Assembly: GCF_001936255.1 (NCBI RefSeq)
Contig: NZ_CP013704.1
Location: 806,001 to 870,000, forward strand
Direction: 5' to 3'
Source of the DNA: Borrelia anserina Es
GTDB taxonomy: Bacteria > Spirochaetota > Spirochaetia > Borreliales > Borreliaceae
Length of the DNA stretch: 64,000 nucleotides
Shown in pieces: positions 42,489 through 52,837 of this stretch (positions are counted from its first letter, which is position 1; each line of letters opens with the position of its first letter). A model generated the notes under the pieces. The model was not told where the DNA came from and made no database searches. It was given only the letters and a program-made list of their open reading frames with translations. A program made the translations under genes and the position numbers.

Positions 42489-42755
42489 ATGATTAGTAAA
42501 GAGCAAAAACAAAGAATAATTGTAGAATTTGGGAAAAATTCAAATGATACAGGTTCAGTTGAAGTGCAAATAGCGTTAATTACAGATAGAATAAAGTATT
42601 TGACAGAGCATTTGCGGATCAATAAAAAGGATCATAGCTCTAAAAGAGGTTTATTAAAGTTGGTCGGGCAGAGAAGGAATTTGTTAAGGTATTATCAGAA
42701 AAAAGATTTAGAAGCTTACAGAACCTTAATAGCTAAACTTGGACTTAGAAAATAA
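42489..42755 (+). CDS. rpsO: 30S ribosomal protein uS15
   Basis: The 88-residue protein starts [17 protein letters not shown] and has the conserved [50 protein letters not shown] block that binds the 16S three-way junction. Length is normal. AGGAG precedes the ATG. It is paired with pnp, which starts 13 bases later, as in most bacteria. Confidence 0.97.
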   Translation: MISKEQKQRIIVEFGKNSNDTGSVEVQIALITDRIKYLTEHLRINKKDHSSKRGLLKLVGQRRNLLRYYQKKDLEAYRTLIAKLGLRK

Positions 42756-42768
42756 TAAGGGGTTAATT

Positions 42769-44898
42769 TTGAGAAAAATTTTGAAGTTGAAAGTAGGAAG
42801 AGAAGATTTAGTTTTAGAAACAGGATTATTGGCTAAGCAAGCAAATGGTGCAGTTCTTGCTACTTATGGCGGTTCTACTGTTCTTGCTACGGTCTGTTGT
42901 TCAGATTCATTTCGTGAAGGTTTGGATTTTGTCCCTTTATCTGTTGAGTATAATGAGAAGTATTATGCTGCTGGAAAGATTCCTGGGGGATTTATTAAAA
43001 GAGAAGGTAAACCAAAAGATAAGGAAGTGCTTGTTTCTAGATTAATAGATAGGCCTATGAGACCACTTTTTGATAAAAGATTTGGTAGAGAAATTCAGGT
43101 TGTTCCGACGACTTTATCTACAGATCAGATGAACCCTCCTGATATTGTTGGGATGAATGCTGCTTTTGCGGCAGTTTTTTTGTCAGATATTCCGTTTAAT
43201 GGTCCAATTGCGGCTGTTAGGATGGCTTACTTAAATAATGAGTTTATAGTAAATCCTTCTTTTGATGAGATACAAAATTCGATTTTGGATATTGTTGTTG
43301 CCGGAAGTTTAGATGGTATTACAATGGTTGAAGGTGGTGCTAATGAGGTTAGTGAGGAAGTGTTACTTTCTGCAATAGATGAAGCTTATGAGTACATTAA
43401 ACAAATTTGTAATCTTCAAAAAGAATTTTTATTTGTAATCGGTGAAAGAGAGAAATTGCCACTTGCTTATGAAGAGAAGGTGTTTGAATTTAAGAATGAA
43501 CTTAAAGATTTAATTTACTCTGAACTTAAGGATGCTTGTTTTGTAAAGGGTAAGCTTAATAGAGATAAGGCCATAAGATTAGTTAAACAGAAAGCTTATG
43601 AGCATTTTTCTTCTATGGATCAGATAAATGAAGAGAATGAAGCTCTTTTTTATAAAGCTTGTGCTGATTTTGAGCAAGAAATTGTTAGAAGATCAATCCT
43701 TGAGAATAATTTTAGGACTGATGGGCGCGCTCCTACACAGATAAGAGATATTTTTGCTGAAGTTGATCTTTTAAAGAGAACACATGGTTCGGCTCTTTTT
43801 ACAAGAGGTGAGACCCAAGCATTGGCTGTAACGACTTTAGGAACAAGTATTGATGAGCAAATAATGGATGATATTGATGGTGATAAGCGTCTTAATTTTA
43901 TGCTTCATTATAATTTTCCTCCGTTTTCTGTTGGTGAGACAGGTAGACTTATGACTGGTAGGCGTGAAATTGGGCATGGACATTTAGCCCAAAGATCTTT
44001 GGAAGCTATGTTACCTAAGAAAGATGATTTTCCATATACTATTAGGGTAGTATCTGAAATATTAGAATCAAATGGTTCATCATCAATGGCTACGGTATGT
44101 TCTGGAAGTATGTCTTTAATGGCTGCTGGGGTTCCTGTTAAGGAGCAGGTGGCAGGAATAGCTATGGGACTTGTTAGTGATGGTAATAAGTATGTGATTT
44201 TAAGTGATATTCTTGGAGAAGAGGATCATTTGGGTGATATGGATTTTAAAGTTGCAGGTACTAAAAATGGTATCACTGGTTTTCAGATGGATATTAAGAT
44301 TTCAAACGTTACTAAACAGTTAATGAAGGATGCTCTTGAACAGGCACGAATTGGGAGAATGCATATTTTATCTGTTATGAATTCTGTGATTTCAAAATCA
44401 AGAGATGATATTTCTGTTAATGCTCCTAAGATTCTTCAGTTGCAAATTGATATTGATAAAATTTCTCTTGTTATTGGGTCTACTGGCAAGACAGTTAAAG
44501 CAATTACGGATGAGTTTGAAGTCAGGGTTCAAATTGAGCAGGATGGTAAAATTACTCTTTTTGGAATTGATAGCTTAAAGATGCAAAAGGCTAAGGCAAA
44601 GATAGAGAGTATTGTCAGGGAACCTAAAATAGGTGAGGTTTATGAAGGAATTGTTAAGAAAGTTAATAGTTTTGGAGCTTTCATTGAACTTACTCCTATT
44701 AAGGAGGGATTTTTAAGTAATCGATTAAGATCAAGAAATGATAGATATGGTGATATGAGACATTCTAGATATGGTAGAGATGGTAGGAATACATTTGGTG
44801 TTCGGCCTCCAAGGTTAGAAGAGGGACAAATTGTTAAGGTTAGGATATCTGATATCGATAAGTTTGGTAAGATTGAGCTTGAATTGGTTAGAGATTAA
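42769..44898 (+). CDS. pnp: Polynucleotide phosphorylase
   Basis: About 709 residues: two RNase PH domains ([51 protein letters not shown]), a KH domain ([17 protein letters not shown]) and an S1 domain ([10 protein letters not shown]-type [16 protein letters not shown]) with an Arg/Gly/Tyr-rich insert before the end ([20 protein letters not shown]). PNPase degrades RNA 3' to 5' and is central to RNA turnover. The TTG at 42769 (RKILKLK start) with AAGGGG upstream is preferred to the frame starting inside rpsO. Confidence 0.96.
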   Translation: MRKILKLKVGREDLVLETGLLAKQANGAVLATYGGSTVLATVCCSDSFREGLDFVPLSVEYNEKYYAAGKIPGGFIKREGKPKDKEVLVSRLIDRPMRPLFDKRFGREIQVVPTTLSTDQMNPPDIVGMNAAFAAVFLSDIPFNGPIAAVRMAYLNNEFIVNPSFDEIQNSILDIVVAGSLDGITMVEGGANEVSEEVLLSAIDEAYEYIKQICNLQKEFLFVIGEREKLPLAYEEKVFEFKNELKDLIYSELKDACFVKGKLNRDKAIRLVKQKAYEHFSSMDQINEENEALFYKACADFEQEIVRRSILENNFRTDGRAPTQIRDIFAEVDLLKRTHGSALFTRGETQALAVTTLGTSIDEQIMDDIDGDKRLNFMLHYNFPPFSVGETGRLMTGRREIGHGHLAQRSLEAMLPKKDDFPYTIRVVSEILESNGSSSMATVCSGSMSLMAAGVPVKEQVAGIAMGLVSDGNKYVILSDILGEEDHLGDMDFKVAGTKNGITGFQMDIKISNVTKQLMKDALEQARIGRMHILSVMNSVISKSRDDISVNAPKILQLQIDIDKISLVIGSTGKTVKAITDEFEVRVQIEQDGKITLFGIDSLKMQKAKAKIESIVREPKIGEVYEGIVKKVNSFGAFIELTPIKEGFLSNRLRSRNDRYGDMRHSRYGRDGRNTFGVRPPRLEEGQIVKVRISDIDKFGKIELELVRD

Positions 44899-44904
44899 AT
44901 TATT

Positions 44905-46416
44905 ATGAAATTTGTAGATCATATAAATATTATTTTTAAAAATAAGCTTATTTTTGTGAGCTTATTTTTATTTTTCTCATGTCTGACTAGTAGAGATTCT
45001 GATTTATCTCTTGATTTTGTCGATGGTATTCAAGAGTCAAATGTTGATGAACTTGATACTGATGGGTTAAATATTGATAAAAGAACTTATTTGTTAGGTC
45101 TTGACGATGATGAATCTTTTTTCTTAAGTGATGCTTTCTTAAAAGAGGATAATCCTTATTTTAAAAGTGCTAAGGAGAGTTATGCCCAAAAAAATTTTGG
45201 CATGACCAATTATTATTTGAGTAAAATAGTAGCTGATGAGAAAAGTTATTGTAAGGAATTAGTTGCTAAAACTAATTTGTTTTTTGGTTATGTGAATTAT
45301 AGTATTGGTGCTTATGATCTTGCTGAATATAACTTTGATAATTTTTTAAAGAATTATAAATATTCTCATGCTAGTCTTAGGGTTGCTGAACTGAAATATT
45401 TTGTCAAAGATAGGATAGGTGCAATCTCTGCATTAAAGGAGGTTAATCAAGCTTCTCTTAAGTCAGACTATGATCTAGGAATTTATAATTTCTTGAATAA
45501 TAAATTTGGAATAAATTATTTAAATTTAGAGGCTTTAGGATTTTTGGATAACAGTGTTTTTGATATGTTTATTTTAGGGAGTAATATTTTTGTTTCAAAC
45601 ATATTTGGTGGTCTTTTAAGATATGATGTTACGAATAATGAGTATAAGATTTATGTTAAAGATAAGAAAAGTATTGTTTTAAATGGATTTAGAGGGTTTG
45701 CAGAGTGTAAAGGAATTGTATATATTGGTGGAAATAATGCTCTTTATTATATTGATGATTTGGAGGGTCCCATCAAACAAGTTAGGATACCTGCAAAAGT
45801 TAACTTAGGTAGTCTACAGGTTTTGCTGGGTGTCGAAGATGGAGTTTTTGTTGGTACTTTAAATTCTGGATTATGGTTTTATTCTGATATGGATAAGTGG
45901 ACTTATATTGAGCTTGGTTCTAATAAGATATCATCACTATATTTAGATGAGCAAAAAAATTTATTATTTGTAGGAACGATGGATAAGGCTATTTATAGCG
46001 TTGATTTGACTGATTTTAGTAATGTTAGGCATTTAAATTTTTTTAGTAAGACAGAGAATGAAAAAAATATCAATTTTGTAAAGAAGCAAGATGGTGATTA
46101 TTATGTTGGAACTTATGGGGGTGGTCTTTTTAGGTTGAATTTGGATAATTATACATATGTAAAATATGGAGTTGAAAATGATCTTAGTATTGGGTATTTT
46201 CTTGATATGGAGATTAGGAATGATAAATTATTATTTGCAACTTTTGAGCATGGTCTATTAATTTATGATACGGTTAATGATAATTGGGATTATTTAGGTC
46301 CTGAGGATGGGCTTATTAGTTTGAATTTAGTAAAAGTTTTAAGTTTTGACGATTATGTTGTACTTGGCACTCTAAATAATGGTTTGGTTTTTATAGATGA
46401 GGGTATTAAGAAATAG
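44905..46416 (+). CDS. Predicted lipoprotein with TPR-like and beta-propeller regions
   Basis: The 503-residue protein has a hydrophobic N-terminus ending in FLFFSC, a plausible lipobox at about residue 26. An acidic linker and helical TPR-like region follow (DNPYFKSAKESYAQKNFGMTNYYLSK, SIGAYDLAEYNFDNFLKNYK). The C-terminal 280 residues look like a beta-propeller, with repeats such as VEDGVFVGTLNSGLWFYSDMDKW, LLFVGTMDKAIYSVD, YYVGTYGGGLFRLN and YVVLGTLNNGLVFID, resembling two-component-regulator propeller repeats. A periplasmic scaffold or binding role is inferred. Its 3' end overlaps the next gene by 20 bases. Confidence 0.7.
   Translation: MKFVDHINIIFKNKLIFVSLFLFFSCLTSRDSDLSLDFVDGIQESNVDELDTDGLNIDKRTYLLGLDDDESFFLSDAFLKEDNPYFKSAKESYAQKNFGMTNYYLSKIVADEKSYCKELVAKTNLFFGYVNYSIGAYDLAEYNFDNFLKNYKYSHASLRVAELKYFVKDRIGAISALKEVNQASLKSDYDLGIYNFLNNKFGINYLNLEALGFLDNSVFDMFILGSNIFVSNIFGGLLRYDVTNNEYKIYVKDKKSIVLNGFRGFAECKGIVYIGGNNALYYIDDLEGPIKQVRIPAKVNLGSLQVLLGVEDGVFVGTLNSGLWFYSDMDKWTYIELGSNKISSLYLDEQKNLLFVGTMDKAIYSVDLTDFSNVRHLNFFSKTENEKNINFVKKQDGDYYVGTYGGGLFRLNLDNYTYVKYGVENDLSIGYFLDMEIRNDKLLFATFEHGLLIYDTVNDNWDYLGPEDGLISLNLVKVLSFDDYVVLGTLNNGLVFIDEGIKK
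44938..44969 (+). terminator. Hairpin with T-rich tail inside the start of the propeller gene
   Basis: AAAAATAAGCT (44938-44948) pairs perfectly with AGCTTATTTTT (44959-44969) and is followed by ATTTTTCTC. It lies within codons 12-22 of the gene after pnp, where it could partially terminate pnp transcripts. The stem has only two G-C pairs. Confidence 0.4.
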
Positions 46417-47686
46417 TTATGAATCTTATATAATTGTTGAATTTTTTAAGTATTTTTTAATTACTTTTTTATTTTTTTTCTTTGTATTTTTCATAAACCA
46501 AATACTTTTTTTTATGAGAATACTACTTCAAAATTATGTTCCGTTTTTAAAAGCTTTTATTTTTGTTATATATTCACTTCCTATGGTCATTGCTCTTTCA
46601 CCTCCCTTTTCAGCTTTACTTGCAGTGATACTTACCATTTATAGATTCAAGCTTCATAATGAAATATTGGCTTTTAGATCAATTGGGATATCTATTTTTG
46701 GTCTTTTAGTACCATTTTTTAAATTAGGAGTACTTATTGCATTTATTTCTTTTATTATGAATGATTTTTTGCTTCCTCTTGGTTCTATTGGTAGGTTAAA
46801 AATTTTTAGTGAAATAAAAGAAGAAGTCCCTCATCTGGTGTTGAAACCTTATTCAAGTAAACAATATGGAGATTTAATATTTGTATCAGGGGAAAAGTCT
46901 GAGATGGGGTATAAAAATGTTACTTTTTTTGATAATACTAATCTTAGGGGTTATGACAGAATATTTATGGCTAGGGAACTTAATATTAAAAAAGAAAATT
47001 CTCAGGTGTATTTTATTTTAAATGATGTTTTATCAATTGCTTTAACAGAGGATGAGAGTGGTTTTTATGATTATTTTTATGCTGATCAGATGAAATATTC
47101 AATTGATCAAGTCACATTTAGTGATAGTTGGTTGTTAAATCATGTGACACCATCTCAGATGAGTATAAGAGATGTTTTTAAACTTATTGCTACCCAAAAT
47201 AAGTTATTTGAAGATCTCAATATGAAGAATGCTTTAGAGGAAGATCTCTTATATATAAATTTTTTAAGTACTTATTTAAATTATTTATATGATGAGAGTG
47301 GTGTTTTAGATAAAGAATCTGTTCTTGAAACTTTAAATTATATATATAATTTAAACTTAAATTATATTCCTTATGAAGATCTAAGTCTTAATAGAAATAA
47401 TGCTCTTTATTATCTTGAATTTTATCAAAAAATTAGCTTGCCATTGTCAGTTTTATTTTTTATTTTTTTAGCTTTTGGTATGGGTATGTACTCAAATAAA
47501 AGATATTCTATCATTCTTGAACTTGTGATTTCAATTCTTGTTTGTGTTTTTTATTGGGTTATGTTTATTGGTGGAAAGGTTTATACCTTTCACTATACTC
47601 CAAGTCCTTTTATTGTTACTGTTTTACCAAATGTATTCCTGGTTTTTGCAGGTTCAATACTTTTCTTAAGACTTTTAAAAAAATGA
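46397..47686 (+). CDS. LptF/LptG-family (YjgP/YjgQ) permease, first copy
   Basis: The 429-residue integral membrane protein has about six transmembrane helices in the YjgP/YjgQ arrangement: two helices with LPMVIALSPPFSALLAVILTIYRFKLHNEILAFRSIGIS, a central periplasmic beta-jellyroll region (residues about 130-320), and three C-terminal helices. In LPS bacteria LptF and LptG form the membrane part of the LptBFG extractor. Borrelia lacks LPS; Lpt-type proteins there have been linked to surface lipoprotein export. The next gene is a second copy, starting with ATGA overlap, so the pair probably forms a heterodimer. Confidence 0.85.
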   Translation: MRVLRNSYESYIIVEFFKYFLITFLFFFFVFFINQILFFMRILLQNYVPFLKAFIFVIYSLPMVIALSPPFSALLAVILTIYRFKLHNEILAFRSIGISIFGLLVPFFKLGVLIAFISFIMNDFLLPLGSIGRLKIFSEIKEEVPHLVLKPYSSKQYGDLIFVSGEKSEMGYKNVTFFDNTNLRGYDRIFMARELNIKKENSQVYFILNDVLSIALTEDESGFYDYFYADQMKYSIDQVTFSDSWLLNHVTPSQMSIRDVFKLIATQNKLFEDLNMKNALEEDLLYINFLSTYLNYLYDESGVLDKESVLETLNYIYNLNLNYIPYEDLSLNRNNALYYLEFYQKISLPLSVLFFIFLAFGMGMYSNKRYSIILELVISILVCVFYWVMFIGGKVYTFHYTPSPFIVTVLPNVFLVFAGSILFLRLLKK

Positions 47687-48750
47687 AAGTAGATAAACTT
47701 TTTATAAGTAATATATCATTGACTTTTTTATTTATGAATTTTCTTTTTATGGTCTTAATTGTACTTCTCGATTTATTTACAAATCTGTTTAATTATATTG
47801 ATCATAATCTTAGTATTGATGATATTGTTTATATTTATTATCTTTATTTGCCAAAATGTTTTTCAGATGGTTTAGCCTTGTCTTTTCTTTTTGCTGTTTC
47901 TAATCTTATTGGCAATCTTTCTATGAGAAATGAAATAATAGGACTTTTTAGTTGTGGCATTTCTATTTTTAGAATATTAATGTCAATAATTATGCTTAGT
48001 ATTTTAATCTCAGTGATGCTTTTCTTTTTTGATAATTATTTGGTTATAGATACTGTTGCTAAGAGGGATTCTTTTCTTAAAAATAGTATTGGCAATCAGG
48101 GTTTAGCTGATAGGAATATAATCATTAGGAATTTTGCAAGAGAAATTTATAATATTAAACATTATAATGTCGAGAATGACACTATTGCTAACTTGATGAT
48201 TATTTTAAAAGATGGAAATGATAATTTTAAAAAGAGGTATGATATCACTAAGGCTGAGTGGGTTGATTCTAGTTGGAGGCTTTATGGTGTAAGAGAATTT
48301 TTTAGGGTAGATCGAGATATAGTAGAAAAATTTCATGAAGTTCTTGATGGTGAGGGCATTATTAATTTGGAGCCTGAATATATTAAAATAGTTATGCTTT
48401 CTTCAAAAACGCTGAATTTTTCAAAGCTTATTAGTTGGATTGGGGCTCTTAGACGGGAAAATTTAGATTATTCTGAAGCTTTGTTTGATTTGTTAAGCAG
48501 AATATTTTTTTCATTTAGATTAATACTTCTTAGTTTTACTGTGGGTTTTATAAGTCTTGCTTTGAAAAAGAATATTTTTATATGGAGTTTGTTAAATAGT
48601 CTTGCATTTGCAGTTGTGTATGTTATTTTAATTATGATTTTTAGCTTTTTAGCAGATCTTGGTTATTTATCTATAGCAGTTGCAAGTTCGTTACCTACTG
48701 TTTTGTTTGTTATTATTAATTTTGTCATTTATAATCTTGTATGTAAGTAG
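47683..48750 (+). CDS. LptF/LptG-family permease, second copy
   Basis: About 355 residues starting [20 protein letters not shown]. Family features include [47 protein letters not shown] after the first helices, a periplasmic domain, and three C-terminal helices ([23 protein letters not shown]...). It is smaller than the first copy. The ATG at 47683 overlaps the first copy's stop by four bases, indicating translational coupling. No lptB ATPase or lptC-like gene is in this window. Confidence 0.85.
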   Translation: MKVDKLFISNISLTFLFMNFLFMVLIVLLDLFTNLFNYIDHNLSIDDIVYIYYLYLPKCFSDGLALSFLFAVSNLIGNLSMRNEIIGLFSCGISIFRILMSIIMLSILISVMLFFFDNYLVIDTVAKRDSFLKNSIGNQGLADRNIIIRNFAREIYNIKHYNVENDTIANLMIILKDGNDNFKKRYDITKAEWVDSSWRLYGVREFFRVDRDIVEKFHEVLDGEGIINLEPEYIKIVMLSSKTLNFSKLISWIGALRRENLDYSEALFDLLSRIFFSFRLILLSFTVGFISLALKKNIFIWSLLNSLAFAVVYVILIMIFSFLADLGYLSIAVASSLPTVLFVIINFVIYNLVCK

Positions 48751-48769
48751 TGGGTTTTTTGGGAGTTTT

Positions 48770-49897
48770 ATGTTTAATATTCTTAGGACTGATAGAAGTT
48801 CTGCTGCAAGAGTTGGTATTCTTGAACTTCCTCATGGGAAGGTGACGACTCCTTGTTTTATGCCAGTTGGTACTGTGGGTACAATGAAGGCTTTAAAGCA
48901 TGATGTTCTGGATAAATTGGGATGTAATTTAATGCTTGCAAACACTTATCATCTTTATTTAAGACCTGGCATTGATGTAATAAAAGAATATGGAAGTTTG
49001 CATAGTTTTACAACTTGGGATAAAAATTTTTTGACAGATTCTGGAGGTTTTCAAGTTTTTTCTTTATCTAATTTGAGAAAGATTGAAATTGAAGGTGTAA
49101 ATTTTAAGTCTCATATTGATGGCTCTAATCACTATTTTACACCTGAGAGTGTGTTTAAGATGCAAGAGATTTTTGAAAGTGATATTATTATGGCACTTGA
49201 TATTTGTAGTTCTTATGGTATTGATTACAGTGAGGCGAGTTTGTATACGAACATTACGACTTCTTGGGCCCGTCGTACATTGCGTGCTTATGAGAATAGA
49301 AAAGAAGGATATAATGGTCTTTTATTCTTAATAACACAGGGTAATTTTTTTAAGGATTTGAGGAAAATGAGTACTGAAGCGATTTTAGAGTTAAATAGTC
49401 CTGGTATCGCAATTGGTGGAATTTCTGTTGGGGAACCAAGAGATAAATATTTAGAAATTCTTGAGTATAATTCTTCATTAATACCTAAAGATAAGCCAAG
49501 GTATGTAATGGGAATTGGTACACCCCACTATATATTAGATGCAATATATTATGGTATTGATATTTTTGATTGTGTGAATCCTACGAGGATTGCTAGGCAT
49601 GGTTCACTTTTAACTGATAATGGAATATTGCGTATTAAGAGGGCTGAGTTTAATGTTGATACTTGTCCTGTTGAGAAAGATTGTTCTTGTAGTTTATGTA
49701 CAAGATATTCAAGAGGATATTTAAGACATTTAATTAAATCAGGAGAAACTCTTGGAGTGATGTTGGCCAGTGAACATAATATTCATTATATGTTTAGACT
49801 TATTCAAAAGGCACGAGATGCAATTATGAATGATAATTTTACGAAATTTAGGAAGCTTTATTTAAACAAGTATGATGAAGGCAATTTGAATGAATAG
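48770..49897 (+). CDS. tgt: tRNA-guanine transglycosylase
   Basis: A 375-residue TGT. The signature [13 protein letters not shown], the catalytic/nucleophile regions [13 protein letters not shown] and the zinc-binding [23 protein letters not shown] are present. It inserts a queuine-type base at G34 of GUN-anticodon tRNAs. The ATG at 48770, with GGGAG upstream, starts [16 protein letters not shown] as usual; a longer upstream frame overlaps the permease and is rejected. murJ starts eight bases before its end. Confidence 0.96.
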   Translation: MFNILRTDRSSAARVGILELPHGKVTTPCFMPVGTVGTMKALKHDVLDKLGCNLMLANTYHLYLRPGIDVIKEYGSLHSFTTWDKNFLTDSGGFQVFSLSNLRKIEIEGVNFKSHIDGSNHYFTPESVFKMQEIFESDIIMALDICSSYGIDYSEASLYTNITTSWARRTLRAYENRKEGYNGLLFLITQGNFFKDLRKMSTEAILELNSPGIAIGGISVGEPRDKYLEILEYNSSLIPKDKPRYVMGIGTPHYILDAIYYGIDIFDCVNPTRIARHGSLLTDNGILRIKRAEFNVDTCPVEKDCSCSLCTRYSRGYLRHLIKSGETLGVMLASEHNIHYMFRLIQKARDAIMNDNFTKFRKLYLNKYDEGNLNE

Positions 49898-51410
49898 AGA
49901 TATTATTTCAGCAGTTATTGTTATGATTTCGATCTTTTTTTCACGTGTAATGGGTTTTATTAGGATAAAAGTATTTTCTTATTATTTTGGTGCAAATCTT
50001 GAAGCAGATATTTTTAATTATGTTTTTAATATTCCTAATAATTTAAGAAAGATTATTTCAGAAGGTGCAATGACTTCAGCTTTTATTCCTGAATTTACTT
50101 GTGAGAAAAATAAATCTAATAAGCATGCTATTAATTTTTTCAGACTTGTTGTGACTTTTAGTATTGTTAGTATTGGTTTTATTATTTGCATTTTGATTCT
50201 TTTTTCTCGGCAGATTATGTATTTTTTATCTTCTTATAGAGGTAGTCATTTAGATTTGGCTAGTTGTATATTTAATTACTTAATATTGTATGTGTTACTT
50301 ATAAGTTTGGCATCGATATTTGCATCAGCTCTAAATTCTTATAAGTTTTTTTTTATTCCGTCATTTTCTCCCGTTTTGTTCTCTTTAAGCATTATATTAA
50401 GCATATATTTCTTCTATAGGCAATATGGAATATATAGTGCTGTTGTTGGAGTGATTTTTGGTGGGATTTTGCAGTTTTTGGTTCAGATGGTAAATTGTAT
50501 TTGGATTGGTTTTATATATAGACCAATATTTAACTTTAATGATTCTGCGTTTTTAAGGTTTTTAAAGAGATGGATACATATTATTTTATCAGCTTTGGTT
50601 ACAGTTGTTACTCAGCAAATTTCGTTTGCGTTGGCATCTACTTTGGATGTTGGAAGTGTTTCTGTTTTAAGTAATGCAATTGTTTATTACCAACTTCCTG
50701 TTGGGATTTTTTATGTCTCTATTTCTACGGTTATTTTTCCTAAAATGGCTGAATATGCTTCTTTAGGTAATAAGAAAGGATTAAATGCGATTTTGAATCA
50801 GGGAATTGATATTTTAATTTTTATTTTAGTTCCAATATCGTTTTTAATGTATATTTGGGCTGGTCCTATTTTAAATTTGTTGCTTACAGGGGGTAAGTTT
50901 TCTGTGTATGATACCCAAAGGACCGTGGGTATACTACAATATTTTTTGGTTGGATTGCCATTTTATTCAATTTTTGGACTGTTTCAGAAGTATTATTTTT
51001 CAGTGCATAATTCGAGAATTCCGCTCTACTTTAATCTTCTTTTTGCTTCCATTGATATTGCTATCTCAGTTTTTGGCCTTAAATTTTATAAGGTGGACAT
51101 TCTACCTATTGCACAATCAATTTCTTTTGCTTTATGTGTAGTTATTTTTTATTTTGTGGGATTTAAAATTGGGATGAAGCTTGAACTTATTAGATCTTTA
51201 GTAGCACTTATGAAGGCATTTATTTCTCTTTTTCCTTTATATTTATTTTATGCTCTTTTTAGGAATTTTAATTGGGATGTAGGTTTTAGTTTTAGTAATT
51301 TTTTCCTATTAAGTGTTGTAGGTGCAGTTAATATTATCATTTTAACACTGTGTTATTATTTGCTTGGTGTTATTAGTGTATTTAAATTTATAGGTAGGGA
51401 GATTACGTGA
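49890..51410 (+). CDS. murJ: MurJ (MviN), lipid II flippase
   Basis: The 506-residue polytopic protein has about 14 predicted helices of the MOP superfamily. The N-terminal [52 protein letters not shown] is diagnostic. MurJ flips lipid II, made by MurG (also in this window), to the periplasm. It overlaps tgt by eight bases and the next gene by four. Confidence 0.95.
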   Translation: MNRDIISAVIVMISIFFSRVMGFIRIKVFSYYFGANLEADIFNYVFNIPNNLRKIISEGAMTSAFIPEFTCEKNKSNKHAINFFRLVVTFSIVSIGFIICILILFSRQIMYFLSSYRGSHLDLASCIFNYLILYVLLISLASIFASALNSYKFFFIPSFSPVLFSLSIILSIYFFYRQYGIYSAVVGVIFGGILQFLVQMVNCIWIGFIYRPIFNFNDSAFLRFLKRWIHIILSALVTVVTQQISFALASTLDVGSVSVLSNAIVYYQLPVGIFYVSISTVIFPKMAEYASLGNKKGLNAILNQGIDILIFILVPISFLMYIWAGPILNLLLTGGKFSVYDTQRTVGILQYFLVGLPFYSIFGLFQKYYFSVHNSRIPLYFNLLFASIDIAISVFGLKFYKVDILPIAQSISFALCVVIFYFVGFKIGMKLELIRSLVALMKAFISLFPLYLFYALFRNFNWDVGFSFSNFFLLSVVGAVNIIILTLCYYLLGVISVFKFIGREIT

Positions 51411-52837
51411 GATATTTAAAGTTTATTTTCCTATTTTATGTTGCATTTGATGTTTTTGCTATTAAGACTTTAATATTGTCAACTGGGTCTTTGACATTCC
51501 CGAAGCCTGAACTTAAGACTGGTAAGCATGTTAAGGAAAATTATTTTGAAAGAGATACTTCTCTTAAAAATTCTGATTTTAAAGGTATTGACTTCCATGT
51601 AAAGCAGGTAAATGATGCTATTTCTTATGGACTTGATGCTCAAGTTATTGAGATTGTGAGTAGTCTTAAAAAATCAGGTGATGGTGAATATAATGTTTTG
51701 CTTGAAAAAAGATTACAGAAAACTTTTAACGTTGATCTTAAGCGGGCAATTCTTGATTTATTTTTATCACTTAAGTATCCAGGCGGTATTGATACTGCTA
51801 ATTATATTCTTGATAATTATGAGAATAATAGATATCCTAGCAATTTGATTAATTTAGCAATTTTATATCTTAAGGAATTTGGTAATAAGGATTCCTTGAA
51901 GAAAACTCTTGTTAGTATTCTTGAGAGTAAGGAAGGGAATATTGCTGCTACTGCTGCTTATTATCTTGGTGAGCTTTCTTCTTCTGAATATTCACAAGAT
52001 ATGATGAATGTTTATGATAAATATTCTGTTAATGATGGAGTTAAATCAGCAATACTGATTGCTCTTGGCAAATCTAATGCCATTGATTATGCAGATAGAC
52101 TTTATGAAATTTCTATTGATACTTACGAAAATCCAGCAATTAAAGCCTCATCTATTAGAGCATTATCGTATCTTATGCCTGAAAAGGTTGTGGAGAATGC
52201 AGATTTATATCTTCAAAGTAGTAATAACAATTATAATATTAAGATTGCTATTGTTGAAGCACTTTCAAGAGATATATCTTTGAAATCAAAAGAGATTTTA
52301 CAAAATTTTTTGAGAGATTCTGATGTTAATGTTAGGATTAATGCTGTTAATGCTATTAAAGATCATGGTGATATTGCCTCAAAAGAGATATTAATTTATA
52401 AGGTAAAAAGTGATCCTTCTTTAAAGGTTAGAGAAGCATCTGGGAAAGCTTTAGTAGATATGGGACATGGTTATGAAGAGATACAAAATATAATGTTTGA
52501 TTCTGGTGTTGAAAATAACTTTAAACTTACTATGTTTAGTTATATTTTAGATAAAGATGCAAATTTTGCACATTTGATTGCTTTAAATCTTGTGAAAAAG
52601 GAAAATATCGATAAGCCTTCAAAGTTACTTACAGGGGTTGCTATGTTTCTTTCAGCTAGGAAAGGTAATTTTGGTGATTTTTATGCTAAAATCATTGATA
52701 GTAAAAATATTGATTTGATGAATCTTGCAATTAAAGGAGCTGTTTATAATAAATCCTCATTACTCTCAGTTAGACTTAAGGAAATTAAGAGAACAACTCA
52801 TTCAGAATATTTAAGAAAACTTTTAGCAGATTATTGA
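51407..52837 (+). CDS. Exported HEAT-repeat-like protein
   Basis: A 476-residue protein with a signal peptide ([18 protein letters not shown]) and helical-repeat architecture. Successive units such as KEILQNFLRDSDVNVRINAVNAIKDHGD and KEILIYKVKSDPSLKVREASGKALVDMG match the HEAT/PBS-lyase pattern. Likely a periplasmic scaffold; function unknown. The start is GTG overlapping the murJ stop (GTGA). The 3' end overlaps the convergent coaBC gene by seven bases. Confidence 0.72.
   Translation: MRYLKFIFLFYVAFDVFAIKTLILSTGSLTFPKPELKTGKHVKENYFERDTSLKNSDFKGIDFHVKQVNDAISYGLDAQVIEIVSSLKKSGDGEYNVLLEKRLQKTFNVDLKRAILDLFLSLKYPGGIDTANYILDNYENNRYPSNLINLAILYLKEFGNKDSLKKTLVSILESKEGNIAATAAYYLGELSSSEYSQDMMNVYDKYSVNDGVKSAILIALGKSNAIDYADRLYEISIDTYENPAIKASSIRALSYLMPEKVVENADLYLQSSNNNYNIKIAIVEALSRDISLKSKEILQNFLRDSDVNVRINAVNAIKDHGDIASKEILIYKVKSDPSLKVREASGKALVDMGHGYEEIQNIMFDSGVENNFKLTMFSYILDKDANFAHLIALNLVKKENIDKPSKLLTGVAMFLSARKGNFGDFYAKIIDSKNIDLMNLAIKGAVYNKSSLLSVRLKEIKRTTHSEYLRKLLADY

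Noticed and set aside
47542-47682. N-terminal extension of the second LptF/G-like permease
   Set aside because: The extension (Cys/Tyr/Phe-rich) overlaps the first permease in another frame; the ATG at 47683 gives normal ATGA coupling and a family-like N-terminus.
48680-48769. Hydrophobic N-terminal extension of Tgt
   Set aside because: Tgt is cytosolic and its standard N-terminus begins at the ATG at 48770; the extension is the 3' end of the permease read in another frame.
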